NCBI RefSeq assembly: GCF_002844195.1
Contig: NZ_PEND01000003.1
Coordinates: 310,001-374,000 of the forward strand
Source: Halegenticoccus soli
GTDB taxonomy: Archaea; Halobacteriota; Halobacteria; Halobacteriales; Haloferacaceae
Length of the DNA: 64,000 nt
Reading direction: 5' to 3'
A program made the translations under genes and the position numbers. Every line of letters begins with the position of its first letter. Within the stretch, counting starts at the first letter, position 1. Below, piece by piece: positions 54,434 through 63,619 of the stretch. Under the pieces are notes generated by a model, which saw only the letters and a list, made by a program, of their open reading frames with translations, searched no databases and had not been told where the DNA came from.

Positions 54434-55813
54434 ATGGTGCCAGTTAACGACTTCCGAGAAACGCTTCGAGGCACCCTAATCCTGCCCCACGACAAGGGCT
54501 ACCACGAGGCCCGTGCGGTCTGGAACGGGACGATCGACCGCCATCCTGCGGTCATCACCAAGTGTGCAGGCACCTCGGACGTGATCACGGCTGTGAACTT
54601 CGCACGGGAGCACGGCCTCGAAATCGCGGTACGCGGCGGCGGCCACAACGTCGCCGGCACCGCCGTCTGCGACGACGGGATCGTCATCGATCTCTCAGCG
54701 ATGCGAGCCGTATGGGTCGACCCTCGCGCGCGGACCGCCCGGGTACAGGGCGGTGCCCTGTGGAGCGATGTCGACCACGAGACCCAGGCCCACGGCTTGG
54801 CAACCACGGGCGGCATCGTCAGCCACACCGGTGTCGCCGGACTCACACTCGGCGGGGGGATCGGCTGGCTGATGCGCAAGCACGGCCTTACCGCCGACAA
54901 CTTGCTCTCCGCCGATGTGGTGACCGCCGATGGTAAGTTCATCCGAGCCTCGGACGACGAGCACTCGGACCTGTTCTGGGCGCTCCGAGGCGGCGGCGGA
55001 AACTTCGGAATCGTGACTTCCTTCGAGTTCGCCCTCCACCCTGTCGGTCCCACTGTACTTGCCGGCCCCGTGTTCTGGGCGGCGGACGACACCGCCGACG
55101 TGCTACGCTTCTATCGCGACTTCGCGCGGGATGCTCCCGACGAGCTTGGCACCGTCATCAGGTTCGGGACTATTCCTCCCCTCCCAGCCGTCCCCGAGGA
55201 ACTTCACTGGCGACCCGCCATGGCCATCAACACCTGCTACACCGGCCCGGTCGACGAGGGTGAACACGTCCTCCGACCATTGCGTGAGCACGGCACACCG
55301 CTTCTCGACCTGGTCTCCCCCACACCCTATCTGGCGCACCAGGGCGGGCTCGACAGCACCGTCCCCCATGGATGGCACTACTACTGGAAGTCGACCAATC
55401 TGCCGGAACTGTCCGACGACCTGATCGACGTGTTCGTCGACCACGCCTACTCGGCAGAGTCACCCCGCTCGTACTCGGTGATATTCCACCTCGGCGGTGC
55501 GGTGAGGCGCGTCCCGGACGACGCCACTTCCTACGCCGGTCGCCACGCGTCGCACAATATCAACATCAACGGCGTATGGCGTCCCGACGAAGATTTCGCT
55601 GAGTCGGACACCGAGTGGACTCGTGAGTTCTTCGACGCGCTCGAACCTCATCGAGAGGGAGTCTACGTGAATTTCCTCGACGCCGATGACGGCACCCAAC
55701 GGGTCCGCGAATCCTACAGTGAGGACACCTACTGGCGTCTCGCCGAGATCAAGACCGAATACGATCCCGAGAACGTGTTCCACCTCAATCAGAACATTGA
55801 GCCGACCGTCTGA
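54434..55813 (+). CDS. FAD-linked oxidoreductase, BBE type (paralogue 2)
   Basis: A 459-residue flavoprotein closely similar to the one at 35703-37112. It has GGGHNVAGTAVCDDG with the FAD-linking His, THTGVAGLTLGGG in the form VSHTGVAGLTLGGGIGWL, GGGGNFGIVTSFEF, and the C-terminal BBE segment YDPENVFHLNQNIEPTV. Opening residues (FRETLRGTLILPHDKGYHEARAVWNGTIDRHPAVI) match paralogue 1 (FRGTLLRPDDEGYDEARTIWNAMIDREPALI). Substrate unknown. Flanked on both sides by dispersed palindromes. Confidence 0.9.
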   Translation: MVPVNDFRETLRGTLILPHDKGYHEARAVWNGTIDRHPAVITKCAGTSDVITAVNFAREHGLEIAVRGGGHNVAGTAVCDDGIVIDLSAMRAVWVDPRARTARVQGGALWSDVDHETQAHGLATTGGIVSHTGVAGLTLGGGIGWLMRKHGLTADNLLSADVVTADGKFIRASDDEHSDLFWALRGGGGNFGIVTSFEFALHPVGPTVLAGPVFWAADDTADVLRFYRDFARDAPDELGTVIRFGTIPPLPAVPEELHWRPAMAINTCYTGPVDEGEHVLRPLREHGTPLLDLVSPTPYLAHQGGLDSTVPHGWHYYWKSTNLPELSDDLIDVFVDHAYSAESPRSYSVIFHLGGAVRRVPDDATSYAGRHASHNININGVWRPDEDFAESDTEWTREFFDALEPHREGVYVNFLDADDGTQRVRESYSEDTYWRLAEIKTEYDPENVFHLNQNIEPTV

Positions 55814-55860
55814 GACGTTTTCCCTCGACATTCCTTCGAAGTAGCGGTTGATCCGGCAAA

Positions 55861-55892
55861 GCGTGATGAATACGTGCTGTGTATTCAGCAGC
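55861..55892. repeat. Dispersed palindrome, copy 7
   Basis: GCGTGATGAATAC and GTATTCAGCAGC, 48 bases after the flavoprotein stop. A further degenerate copy follows at 55928-55960. Confidence 0.5.
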
Positions 55893-55927
55893 AGCTCGAC
55901 GAACTACCGGATTTCAGTCAGAAACTG

Positions 55928-55960
55928 CGTGCGAGATACAGAGGGTAAATGCAGCAGGTC
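55928..55960. repeat. Dispersed palindrome, degenerate copy 8
   Basis: GCGTGCGAGATACAGAGGG then AAATGCAGCAGGTCGG; the arms have lost pairing. Confidence 0.35.
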
Positions 55961-56009
55961 GGTAGCGACAGACGAGAGAGTCATCTTTTCGAGCGAGATT
56001 CTGGTTCGG

Positions 56010-56678
56010 TCAGTCCTGCGGACGCCGGGTCAGGCGATAGAGCGTCACCGCGTGAAGCACGATCCACCCTGTCAGGAGGAGAAGGAACTGTCGCTGGGCC
56101 ACGCCCACCCACCACGTGTCCAGCCCAACCCGAAAGACCGCGAGTGACGCAAACAGGACAATGGCGAGCCCGACACTCGTGAATCGGTACCGATACTCCG
56201 GCCACCGCTCGCTCCGCTCGAATTCCCACGACGCGAGCGACATGCCGATCAGTGCAGCAACGAATGCCACGCCTGAGACGAGTTGGTGTATCTGCGCTGT
56301 CGTCGAGTGTGGGTTCGCTACGTCGTCCTGAAATACCCCCGCACCCACGATGCCTGCGCCGAATACCCCAATCAAGACGATCCCGAGCCACAGTCGCCGC
56401 CCCTCGCGTGACCAGCGATCGAGGCCGAACGCGAACGCGAGGATGCTCCCACCAAACATGACGAAGTTTGCCCGCTGGACGATGGCGTAGGGCGCATTGA
56501 TAGCACCGAGTGTGCTGATGTAGTCAGAGACGACGCTATAGCCTGGTGTGACGACTCCCAACACGACAACGACCACCCAGAACAGCACCGATCCGGCGAT
56601 ACCTGCGATAGAAAGCATTCGGAGAGTTGACTCATCCCTCACCGGACTGTGGACTGATTGCTCGGTCCCACCGGTCAT
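56010..56678 (-). CDS. DUF998-family membrane protein
   Basis: A 222-residue protein with six helices: AGIAGSVLFWVVVVVLGVVTPGY, FVMFGGSILAFAFGLDRW, LGIVLIGVFGAGIVGAGVF, HQLVSGVAFVAALIGMSLAS, SVGLAIVLFASLAVFRVGL, and LLLLTGWIVLHAVTLYRLT. The YSVVSDYISTLGAINAPYA segment after helix 1 is the family hallmark. Role unknown. It is not in an obvious operon (the next gene on the strand is 104 bases upstream). Confidence 0.85.
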   Translation of the reverse strand: MTGGTEQSVHSPVRDESTLRMLSIAGIAGSVLFWVVVVVLGVVTPGYSVVSDYISTLGAINAPYAIVQRANFVMFGGSILAFAFGLDRWSREGRRLWLGIVLIGVFGAGIVGAGVFQDDVANPHSTTAQIHQLVSGVAFVAALIGMSLASWEFERSERWPEYRYRFTSVGLAIVLFASLAVFRVGLDTWWVGVAQRQFLLLLTGWIVLHAVTLYRLTRRPQD

Positions 56679-56782
56679 TCCCGTGAGAGTCTACGCATCA
56701 TTGCTCTGTTTCCTTCTCCACCCGACTGTACCGGTTCCCCTGACAAACACACCCTTGAGGCTGGGCAATACGCGCACGCTGT

Positions 56783-57232
56783 TCACCCTTCAAAGGCCTC
56801 GTCGATCGCCCTGACGAACTCCTCGGTGTCTTGTGAGCCGATAAGAATTGTGCGCCCGTTTGTTCGTTCGATCCATATGCCTCGATTGCCGCTGACATTG
56901 TATGCGAGTTTCCCGGGTACCCAGCGGATTCCCCAGCCCCCGAACTCACGAAGTGGCCGGTACCGTCTGGGCTCGTATCGCCCGATCTCTGCCCACGAAA
57001 TCCGACGGAATGACCGGTGAAGTGGCCACATTTTGAGGTAGATGCCGTCGGCTCTGACCTCGGTCTGGAGCCGAAGACTGTAGAGGAGTACGGCAATGGG
57101 ACCAACGATGATGAGCCCTCCCCACGAGATCGGCCCCAACACGAGCATGAGAAGCGTGGTACCCCCGAGTAGTGCCCACAGCCACCGCTGACGAAACCGC
57201 TGTACTTCATGAAATGCAGGCTCCGCCTCCAT
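56783..57232 (-). CDS. DUF6141-like membrane-anchored protein
   Basis: A 149-residue protein with two N-terminal helices (WLWALLGGTTLLMLVLGPISWGGLIIVGPIAVLLYSL) followed by a beta-rich domain (LQTEVRADGIYLKMWPLHRSFRRISWAEIGRYEPRRY). It resembles DUF6141 from memory, a PH-like membrane protein. Function unknown. Confidence 0.65.
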   Translation of the reverse strand: MEAEPAFHEVQRFRQRWLWALLGGTTLLMLVLGPISWGGLIIVGPIAVLLYSLRLQTEVRADGIYLKMWPLHRSFRRISWAEIGRYEPRRYRPLREFGGWGIRWVPGKLAYNVSGNRGIWIERTNGRTILIGSQDTEEFVRAIDEAFEG

Positions 57233-57294
57233 GAGAGAGTCATACGGACTTGTCGCTCCTCGGTAATGGGAGTATCGGATACCGGGACGCTGTC

Positions 57295-57324
57295 GTGCGA
57301 GATACGCGCCCTGTATTCAGCAGT
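57295..57324. repeat. Dispersed palindrome, copy 9
   Basis: GTGCGAGATACGCGCC then CTGTATTCAGCAGTC, 63 bases upstream of the DUF6141-like gene. Confidence 0.5.
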
Positions 57325-57477
57325 CGGTTAGCGCAGTAGTTGAGACTCCTAGTCTCAATGCATACGGTCAGCGCAGTACAGTTCATCACGCAAACGGCGC
57401 TTCGCACACCCCAGCCTCTAGAATCAAGGGTGGGATAGGCATAACCATCCAGCACTCCTCTCACTAGAGAGTTATCC

Positions 57478-58689
57478 ATGGATATCTCCGAGATACTCTC
57501 GGCGGAATTCACCGAGTTCGACATCGGAACCCCGCTCTCGAAAGTCGCCGGGGCGTTCGAGAACCAGGAACTCGATGCCGTAGTCGTGACGGACGGCGAC
57601 GAGTACCGCGGTGTCGTCAGTCGTCGACAGCTGGCGTCCTCGTCCAACCAGCCGTCTGCGAAGGTCGGCTCACAGGCACAGCACGTCCCGACGGTCGACC
57701 GTACCGAGGACGTCCGCGAGGTCGCGCGACTCATGATCGGTAGCGACGCCAAAACGCTTCCCGTACTCGACGACGACCGTGTCGTCGGGGTGGTGACCGG
57801 CGATGCCGTCCTCGAGGCCGTCCGTCCGTTTCTCGACGCGGTGACGGTCGACGACGCCTACACGGCAGAGTTGATCAGTGCGATCCCTGAAACCACAATC
57901 GGGAAAGCGCTCAATATGCTCCGAGAAGCTGGTATCGCTCATCTCCCCGTCGTCGACGGGGACGACCTCGTGGGAATGCTGAGTCTGTACGACGTCATCG
58001 AATTCACGACGCGGGGCGGCAGCAAGAGCCAGGGCGGTTCGTCGAGCGGCTTCGGTGGCAGCGGTGGCGGGGGGCAGAACCGTGGCGGGTTCGGCGCGCG
58101 CGAGGGCGACGCCGACCGTCTGCTCGACCTGCCGGTCCGGAACCTAATGTCTGACGCGGTCGTGACGGTCGAGCGGAGCGCACCGCTCGGCGAGGTCGTC
58201 GAGACGATGTTCGAACAGGAGATCTCCTCGCTCGTCGTCACGGCCGACGGGGCGGACGAGCCGGTCGGGATCATCACGAAGACGGACGTCATCGAGGCGC
58301 TCACCTGGGAACGCGACGACCGGAACGCCGTGCAGGTGTTCGGTCTCGACCTACTTGAGGGGATGGATTACGACGACGTCGCCGCGCTGATCGAGAACAT
58401 GACCTCGAAGTACGGTGAGATGAGCGTGATCAAGGCCAGCATCGAACTGCAGGAGCACAAGGAGCAATCGCGGGGAGTCCCACTCGTGCTCGCACGGATC
58501 CGCTTGGTCACCGACCGCGGCTACTTTACGGCCGATGGCGAGGGCTATGGTGCCGCTCACGCCCTCCGTCTGGCAGCGAACGCAGTCGAACGCCAGCTCC
58601 TCAAGGGGAAGACCTACGGTCAGTCGAAGAAGCATCCCGAAACTGACGAGCAAGAACAGCTCTACGGCTGGTGGCTCGGGGGCAAATAG
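57478..58689 (+). CDS. CBS-domain protein with HPF-like C-terminal domain
   Basis: A 403-residue protein. Four CBS motifs lie at residues 1-60, 70-115, 120-175 and 215-280 (for example VPTVDRTEDVREVARLM, HLPVVDGDDLVGMLSLYDVIE). A Gly/Ser-rich linker (GGSSSGFGGSGGGGQNRGG) joins the second pair. Residues 290-390 resemble the ribosome-hibernation factor fold (ASIELQEHKEQSRG, VTDRGYFTADGEGYGAAHALRLAANAVERQL). CBS pairs usually bind adenosine nucleotides, so this may link energy state to ribosome activity. That role is an inference. Confidence 0.8.
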   Translation: MDISEILSAEFTEFDIGTPLSKVAGAFENQELDAVVVTDGDEYRGVVSRRQLASSSNQPSAKVGSQAQHVPTVDRTEDVREVARLMIGSDAKTLPVLDDDRVVGVVTGDAVLEAVRPFLDAVTVDDAYTAELISAIPETTIGKALNMLREAGIAHLPVVDGDDLVGMLSLYDVIEFTTRGGSKSQGGSSSGFGGSGGGGQNRGGFGAREGDADRLLDLPVRNLMSDAVVTVERSAPLGEVVETMFEQEISSLVVTADGADEPVGIITKTDVIEALTWERDDRNAVQVFGLDLLEGMDYDDVAALIENMTSKYGEMSVIKASIELQEHKEQSRGVPLVLARIRLVTDRGYFTADGEGYGAAHALRLAANAVERQLLKGKTYGQSKKHPETDEQEQLYGWWLGGK

Positions 58690-58740
58690 TGCCAAAGGGG
58701 GTGAACACGTTGATACGACTACACCTCGAATGAATAAAGT

Positions 58741-59118
58741 ATGCCGACGCACCGCCATGGAACGCAGTCATTCATCGATTTCATGCAGACGTACCTTCAG
58801 GATCATCCCAAACGCTGCAAAGAGTGTGGAAACGTCGCCCGTGCCCGGTCAGAGTGGCGCATAGAAAAACGTGATGAGGATGGTCTCCACTTCGTACATA
58901 CCTGCCCACACGGTGTGGCGCGGAGAACGACGTGTTTCTCAACCTTGCCCCAGAACACGAGCGATCTCGGGGGTAGGGAGGGCTATGTGCAGCGTCTCAC
59001 TTACTATTGGTTCAAACACCCCGGATTCCGCTACGTCACGTCGGTTTCTGGGATTTATGCGACGCGAGACGGGGTAACCGTATGCAAGAATTCACGATCA
59101 ATGTCCAACAGCAGATAG
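58741..59118 (+). CDS. Small zinc-ribbon-like protein, end uncertain
   Basis: Residues 1-60 look real: FIDFMQTYLQDHPKRCKECGNVARARSEWRIEKRDEDGLHFVHTC, the layout of a haloarchaeal zinc ribbon (HVO_0649-like from memory). The second knuckle reads CPHG instead of CPxCG, and the rest of the frame overlaps mgtE, so the natural C-terminus has probably been lost by a frameshift near 58915. Confidence 0.4.
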   Translation: MPTHRHGTQSFIDFMQTYLQDHPKRCKECGNVARARSEWRIEKRDEDGLHFVHTCPHGVARRTTCFSTLPQNTSDLGGREGYVQRLTYYWFKHPGFRYVTSVSGIYATRDGVTVCKNSRSMSNSR

Positions 59119-60332
59119 CTGCCTCGGAGACACCAGGTGCGGAGTTCCAGGCACTACCGTGGACACGACAACGAGTCGTATTCTTCCATCTACCCGAGTC
59201 GATCCAGCGAGACGTACTCGATGACATGGATCGCCAGGAGGTGCGGCGATTCGTCCGCCGGCTCGACCCTGACGATGCGACCGACGTGATCGGATTGCTC
59301 GACGGGGACACTCAGGAGGTTGTGCTCAGTCAGCTTGATACCGATCGAAGGGAGCGGATCGAATTCCTCTTGAAGTTCAGTCCGGACAGCGCCGCCGGTA
59401 TGATGAATCTCAACTATGTCACCGTCGACAAGGACCAGGGGTTCGAGGAGGTGGCACGGCTCGTCCGACGCCACGAGGCTCGAACGGGGCGCTTCCCGAC
59501 TGTCTTCGTCACCGATGGCGACGAGGTGTTGGGGGAGTTACCTGGCCATACCTTGGCCCTGGCTGGCCACGGGTCGGCTGCCATCACCGAGTATCTTCGC
59601 CTCTCTCCCACGATTCGATACGAACAGCCCGACTCGGAGGTCATCGAGGTGTTCAGGGCCAACCCGCAGAGTAAAATCGTCGTCCTCGACGAGGACGACA
59701 GCATTCTCGGAGTCATTTACGCGGACGACCTCTTGCAGGCCATCGAGGAAGAGGCCGGCCAGACGCTCTATGAGTTCACGGGTGTCGACGAGCAGGAGAG
59801 CGTTCTCGATGGCGCCCTTGAGAAGGTTCGCCGGCGGTACAGGTGGCTCATCATCAACCTCGGGACCGCCTTTCTCGCGGCGGCGACTGTCGGGTTATTC
59901 GAAGACACAATCGCGGCGTTGACGCTGCTGGCGATCTACATGCCGGTCGTCGCCGGGATGGGTGGGAACGCCGGCACGCAGTCGATGGCCGTGACGGTCC
60001 GCGGAATCGCGTTAGAGCAGATCTCGCTTCGAACTGGGAGACGCGCCATCGGCAACGAGGTGCTTGCGGGGGGTGCAAACGGTGTGATTACCGGTAGTAT
60101 CGTGGCCGCCATCGCCACCCTGTTCAACCAGAGTCCGCTGTTGGGGCTGGTCATCGGCATCGCGATGGTGCTGAACCTCGTCATCGCCGGGTTCTTCGGC
60201 GCACTCGTCCCGCTCGTACTGGACCGGGTCGGCTACGATCCGGCAACCTCTGCGACCATATTCATCACAACCGCGACTGACGTCCTCGGATTCTTCATAT
60301 TCCTCGGACTGGCGCAGGTTGTTCTTCTCTGA
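59082..60332 (+). CDS. mgtE: Magnesium transporter MgtE
   Basis: A 416-residue MgtE. Residues 20-130 are the N domain (LPESIQRDVLDDMDRQEVRRFVRRLDPDDATDVIGLLDGD), 130-255 two CBS domains (MNLNYVTVDKDQGFEEV, IVVLDEDDSILGVIYADDLL) and the last 160 the five-helix pore with the Mg2+ gate (MPVVAGMGGNAGTQSMAVTVRGIAL). The ATG at 59082 (MQEFTINVQQQ) was chosen; the longer frame from 59007 overlaps the zinc-ribbon gene and has no family match. Channel opens when cytoplasmic Mg2+ is low. Confidence 0.93.
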   Translation: MQEFTINVQQQIAASETPGAEFQALPWTRQRVVFFHLPESIQRDVLDDMDRQEVRRFVRRLDPDDATDVIGLLDGDTQEVVLSQLDTDRRERIEFLLKFSPDSAAGMMNLNYVTVDKDQGFEEVARLVRRHEARTGRFPTVFVTDGDEVLGELPGHTLALAGHGSAAITEYLRLSPTIRYEQPDSEVIEVFRANPQSKIVVLDEDDSILGVIYADDLLQAIEEEAGQTLYEFTGVDEQESVLDGALEKVRRRYRWLIINLGTAFLAAATVGLFEDTIAALTLLAIYMPVVAGMGGNAGTQSMAVTVRGIALEQISLRTGRRAIGNEVLAGGANGVITGSIVAAIATLFNQSPLLGLVIGIAMVLNLVIAGFFGALVPLVLDRVGYDPATSATIFITTATDVLGFFIFLGLAQVVLL

Positions 60333-60553
60333 ACTGACTGTTAGAGATACTAGTCCGTACCGGTGGTCTAGCACCTATGCAAATGGGAATCGACCCATGA
60401 AATCCTCCTGAGACGATGGCGCTCTGGTACTCAGTGGAGACCGCACACGACGAAAAAGAGCTCGGCAGGGCGCAAACAGGGTAGACAAAAGTGTCAACAC
60501 GACCAGCCTAGAGAACTACCAGGATAGAATTCGGCACATTGCGAGCCGATTCG
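60333..60553. other. Intergenic region
   Basis: No gene recognised. Confidence 0.35.
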
Positions 60554-60874
60554 TTATCGATGTATCAGTCCCAGTATTCGACTTCGAACATCATCAGCAG
60601 AGTCGTACGTTTGGTTATCAGTGGAAGCGAGCACTTCCTCTAGGGATTCCGTCCCTCCCTGTGTTTCGATTTCGTAGTCGCCATAGGCCTCGACCAATTC
60701 ATCCGTCGTGATGGGATAACCGTGGGTTTCGAGTGCTTCATCGAGATCACCAAGTCGCCCACCAGGGTCACCGCTCATCGCTCGGTCTTCATGTGCGCGG
60801 TCACGTTCTTCTTCTACCTCTCGCTCTGGCTGTTGTCGCTGTTCGTCGTCTCGGCTCTGTTTGTCGTCTGGCAT
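60554..60874 (-). CDS. DUF5789-like protein with acidic N-terminal tail
   Basis: A 106-residue protein. The first 35 residues are very polar (MPDDKQSRDDEQRQQPEREVEEERDRA in shorter blocks). The C-terminal part, LDEALETHGYPITTDELVEAYGDYEIETQGGTESLEEVL, matches the DUF5789-type helical fold, related to the gene at 67-324. Function unknown. ATG 60874 chosen because the preceding residues in the longer frame are not acidic. Confidence 0.6.
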   Translation of the reverse strand: MPDDKQSRDDEQRQQPEREVEEERDRAHEDRAMSGDPGGRLGDLDEALETHGYPITTDELVEAYGDYEIETQGGTESLEEVLASTDNQTYDSADDVRSRILGLIHR

Positions 60875-61226
60875 CCTTTCTACTAGGCGTCCGGTTCGGA
60901 TAACTGTGTGGACGCTCGTCGGTGTGAACACCGCGGGTACATCTCGTAGGGAGTAGCAGTTTATCGAACGTACTCAATGGCCTTCGCCAATGGAGATGAA
61001 CGATCTCAACGAAAAGCGGCCGACGGTGCCAGCTGATGAATTTTGGGAGTACAACCAGAATGCTCGAGCAATCGGAAAACGGGTGGTTCGACGCATATGC
61101 AGGCGAACAGCCAGTAAGCCACGAGTGCCATTCGAGCAGTCATTTCCCCTCTGTCAACTCGTGGAAAGAAGAGGCTATCGTGTAAACCAACTACCTGTCA
61201 ATGCGGGATCGAACCTGAGTCGAAAC
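60875..61226. other. Intergenic region
   Basis: No gene recognised. Open frames on the plus strand here are the antisense of the next gene. Confidence 0.35.
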
Positions 61227-61655
61227 CTATCTCTGCGTTTGACCGATAAACTCATCGAGTTGCTCTTCGATGAGCGTCGCGACGCGTTCGCTATATTGCC
61301 AGAGTGCTGCGTTGAGTCGCTCTTCGGTCTCGTCGTCGAGATCGTCGGCCCCGCGAAGGACGGAGTCTTTGGTGATCTGTGGGTGGTACACACAGACCAC
61401 TCCGAGTGAGGTATCCGAACTTGAGGTCCCCGCCGTGTGGATTCCGTACTGATCGGTTCCCCAGACACCATCGCCGCCCTCTCGCTCCAGTTCGGAATCG
61501 AGCGCATCAAGCAATTGCACCTCTTCAGGGGAGAGGAGGCGATCGTCACCCTCGAACAGTTCAGCGTACGCCTCCATTCGGGCACTTTTCGTCCACTGGT
61601 CCAACTGGGAACGCGCTCGTAGTACGAGTTGTCGTTCGTCTGGAAACTCGGCCAT
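61227..61655 (-). CDS. Acidic haloarchaeal protein, DUF7539-like
   Basis: A 142-residue acidic protein: ERQLVLRARSQLDQWTKSARMEAYAELFEGDDRLLSPEEVQLLDALDSELE, VWGTDQYGIHTAGTSSSDTSLGVVCVYHPQITKDSVLRGADDLDDETEERLN. It resembles a conserved haloarchaeal family (DUF7539 from memory) with no known function. It lies between two transport genes but is not coupled to them. Confidence 0.7.
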   Translation of the reverse strand: MAEFPDERQLVLRARSQLDQWTKSARMEAYAELFEGDDRLLSPEEVQLLDALDSELEREGGDGVWGTDQYGIHTAGTSSSDTSLGVVCVYHPQITKDSVLRGADDLDDETEERLNAALWQYSERVATLIEEQLDEFIGQTQR

Positions 61656-61750
61656 ATACTTAGCACGGCCGCCAGGTGAATCAACGTTCGTACGACGCCC
61701 TCAGTCAGGGATGGTGGCGTTTCGCACTCTCCGGAGCGAACCGGGTCGTT

Positions 61751-63619
61751 TCACACGCGGACGCCCCAGAAGAACGTGATCCCGAGGACGGTGACGATCG
61801 AGAGGAGGAACTGTAACGGCGCACCGACCCGAATGAAGTCGGAAAACGTGTACCCACCGGGCCCGTAGACGAAGAGATTCGTCTGGTATCCCACCGGCGT
61901 CATGAACGCCATCGAGGCTGCAAACGTGACCGCCAAGACGAACGCGAACGCGTTCGCCCCGATTGACTGGGCCGCGTTGGCAGCCACCGGAATCATCAAC
62001 ACGACGCTCGCGTTGTTACTGATGACGCTCATCAACAGCCTGGTCGCGAGGTAGAAGATCCACAGGACGCCAATCGGTGGCAGGAACACCGACGTCGTAG
62101 CGACGGCATCACCGAGCAGCGCCGCAGCGCCCGTCTGCTGCAGGGCGATACCAAGCGGGATGACGACGGCGAGGAGGAAGATCACGTTCCACTCGACGGA
62201 GGAATAGAGTTCTGTCGGCTTGAGGACGCCGGTGAAGATCATCGCCACAACGCCGGCAAGTGCTGAGACGACGATCGGGAGGATGTTCAACGCCGGCAGT
62301 GCGACCACGCCGGCGATGATACCGACTGCGAACGGAATTTTCTCGCTCCGGTAGGTCACCTCGTCGAACTCGTGGGCGACGATGAAATCTTCGTTCTCGA
62401 CAAGCCGTGTGAGGCTATCGGGCGGTGCCTGGACGAGGAGCGTGTCACCGACGCGAATACGGATGTCCTCGAACCGGTCCCGGACGACGTCTCCACGGAT
62501 GCGAAAGGCCAGAACGTTCGCGTCGTAGCGCTGTCGGAACGACGAACTCGTCAGCGTCTCGCCAACGAGAAACGATCCCGACGGGATGACGACTTCGACG
62601 AGCACCGGTTCTTCCTCCTCCGGATGCAGGTCGTCCTCGGTTCGCGGACCGCCCGACAGTGTGAGTCCTTCCGCATCTATGACGTCCTCGAGTGTCTCTC
62701 GGTTCGTCCTGAGGCGGAGCGTGTCGTTTTCGTGGGTCTCCTTCCGAGCAAGAGGTTCGTCGAACCGCTCACCGTAGCGAATCAGCTGTAAGACGTCGAT
62801 ATCGAGGTCGTCGCCGAGCGCCTCCCCGACAGTCTGGCCGATCAGTGCCGAATTCGCCGGGACGACCACGTCCGCGAGATACTCCTGGAGAGCGTGCTCC
62901 TCGACGAGGTCCTCGTCGGCCGGAATCCGTTCGGGAAGGAGCCGAACGCCGATCGTCATGAGATAGAGGGCACCGACGGCGAAGACGATGACACCGAGTT
63001 TGGTGAACTCGAACATCCCGAACGCATGTAATCCGAGCCCGGGCGACCCCGCCCCGAGCTGGGCCGCGATATCGCTCGCGAGGATGTTCGTCGACGTCCC
63101 GATGAGTGTGAGCGTCCCCCCGAGCATCGACGCGAACGACAGCGGCATCAGTAGCTTCGACGGAGAGGTTTTCCCCTCGTGTGCGAGATCAGCGATCACG
63201 GGGACCAGAATCGCGACGACCGGCGTGTTGTTGATGAACCCCGAGACTGGACCGGTGACCCCGACCGTGGCGGCGAGTTGCTTGCGACGGTCGGTCCCGG
63301 CGAACGTGGCCATTTTGCGGCCGATCAACTGGACGAGGCCGGTTCGGTTGATCCCCGTACTCAGGATGAGCATTGCCAGCACCGTGATCGTCGCCGGGTT
63401 CGCGAATCCGGAGATTCCCTCCCGCGGGGATATCTGTGTCCACGGTTCGAGTACCATCAACAGCACCATGATCAAGATGGCGGTGACGTCAATCGGGAAC
63501 CGTTCGGTCGCAAAGAGAACGAGTGCGAGGAGAATGAGGACGAAGATGACAAGCATCTCGGCCGTCACCGGCGTTGAGGCCAGACCCTGAACTGCCAGAG
63601 AATTCAAAGGGAAAGACAT
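61751..63619 (-). CDS. SLC13-family permease with two TrkA-C domains
   Basis: A 622-residue membrane protein. About six N-terminal helices carry the first signature (GFINNTPVVAILVPV), residues 215-400 hold two RCK/TrkA-C ligand domains (VPANSALIGQTVGEALGDDLDIDVLQLIRYG and VVIPSGSFLVGETLTSSSFRQ), and the C-terminal half has the second signature (SVISNNASVVLMIPVA) and FMTPVGYQTNLFVYGPGGY. Relatives move sulfate, arsenite or dicarboxylates. ATG 63619 (MSFPLNSLAVQ) chosen. Not closely related to the SLC13 protein at 9347. Confidence 0.88.
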   Translation of the reverse strand: MSFPLNSLAVQGLASTPVTAEMLVIFVLILLALVLFATERFPIDVTAILIMVLLMVLEPWTQISPREGISGFANPATITVLAMLILSTGINRTGLVQLIGRKMATFAGTDRRKQLAATVGVTGPVSGFINNTPVVAILVPVIADLAHEGKTSPSKLLMPLSFASMLGGTLTLIGTSTNILASDIAAQLGAGSPGLGLHAFGMFEFTKLGVIVFAVGALYLMTIGVRLLPERIPADEDLVEEHALQEYLADVVVPANSALIGQTVGEALGDDLDIDVLQLIRYGERFDEPLARKETHENDTLRLRTNRETLEDVIDAEGLTLSGGPRTEDDLHPEEEEPVLVEVVIPSGSFLVGETLTSSSFRQRYDANVLAFRIRGDVVRDRFEDIRIRVGDTLLVQAPPDSLTRLVENEDFIVAHEFDEVTYRSEKIPFAVGIIAGVVALPALNILPIVVSALAGVVAMIFTGVLKPTELYSSVEWNVIFLLAVVIPLGIALQQTGAAALLGDAVATTSVFLPPIGVLWIFYLATRLLMSVISNNASVVLMIPVAANAAQSIGANAFAFVLAVTFAASMAFMTPVGYQTNLFVYGPGGYTFSDFIRVGAPLQFLLSIVTVLGITFFWGVRV

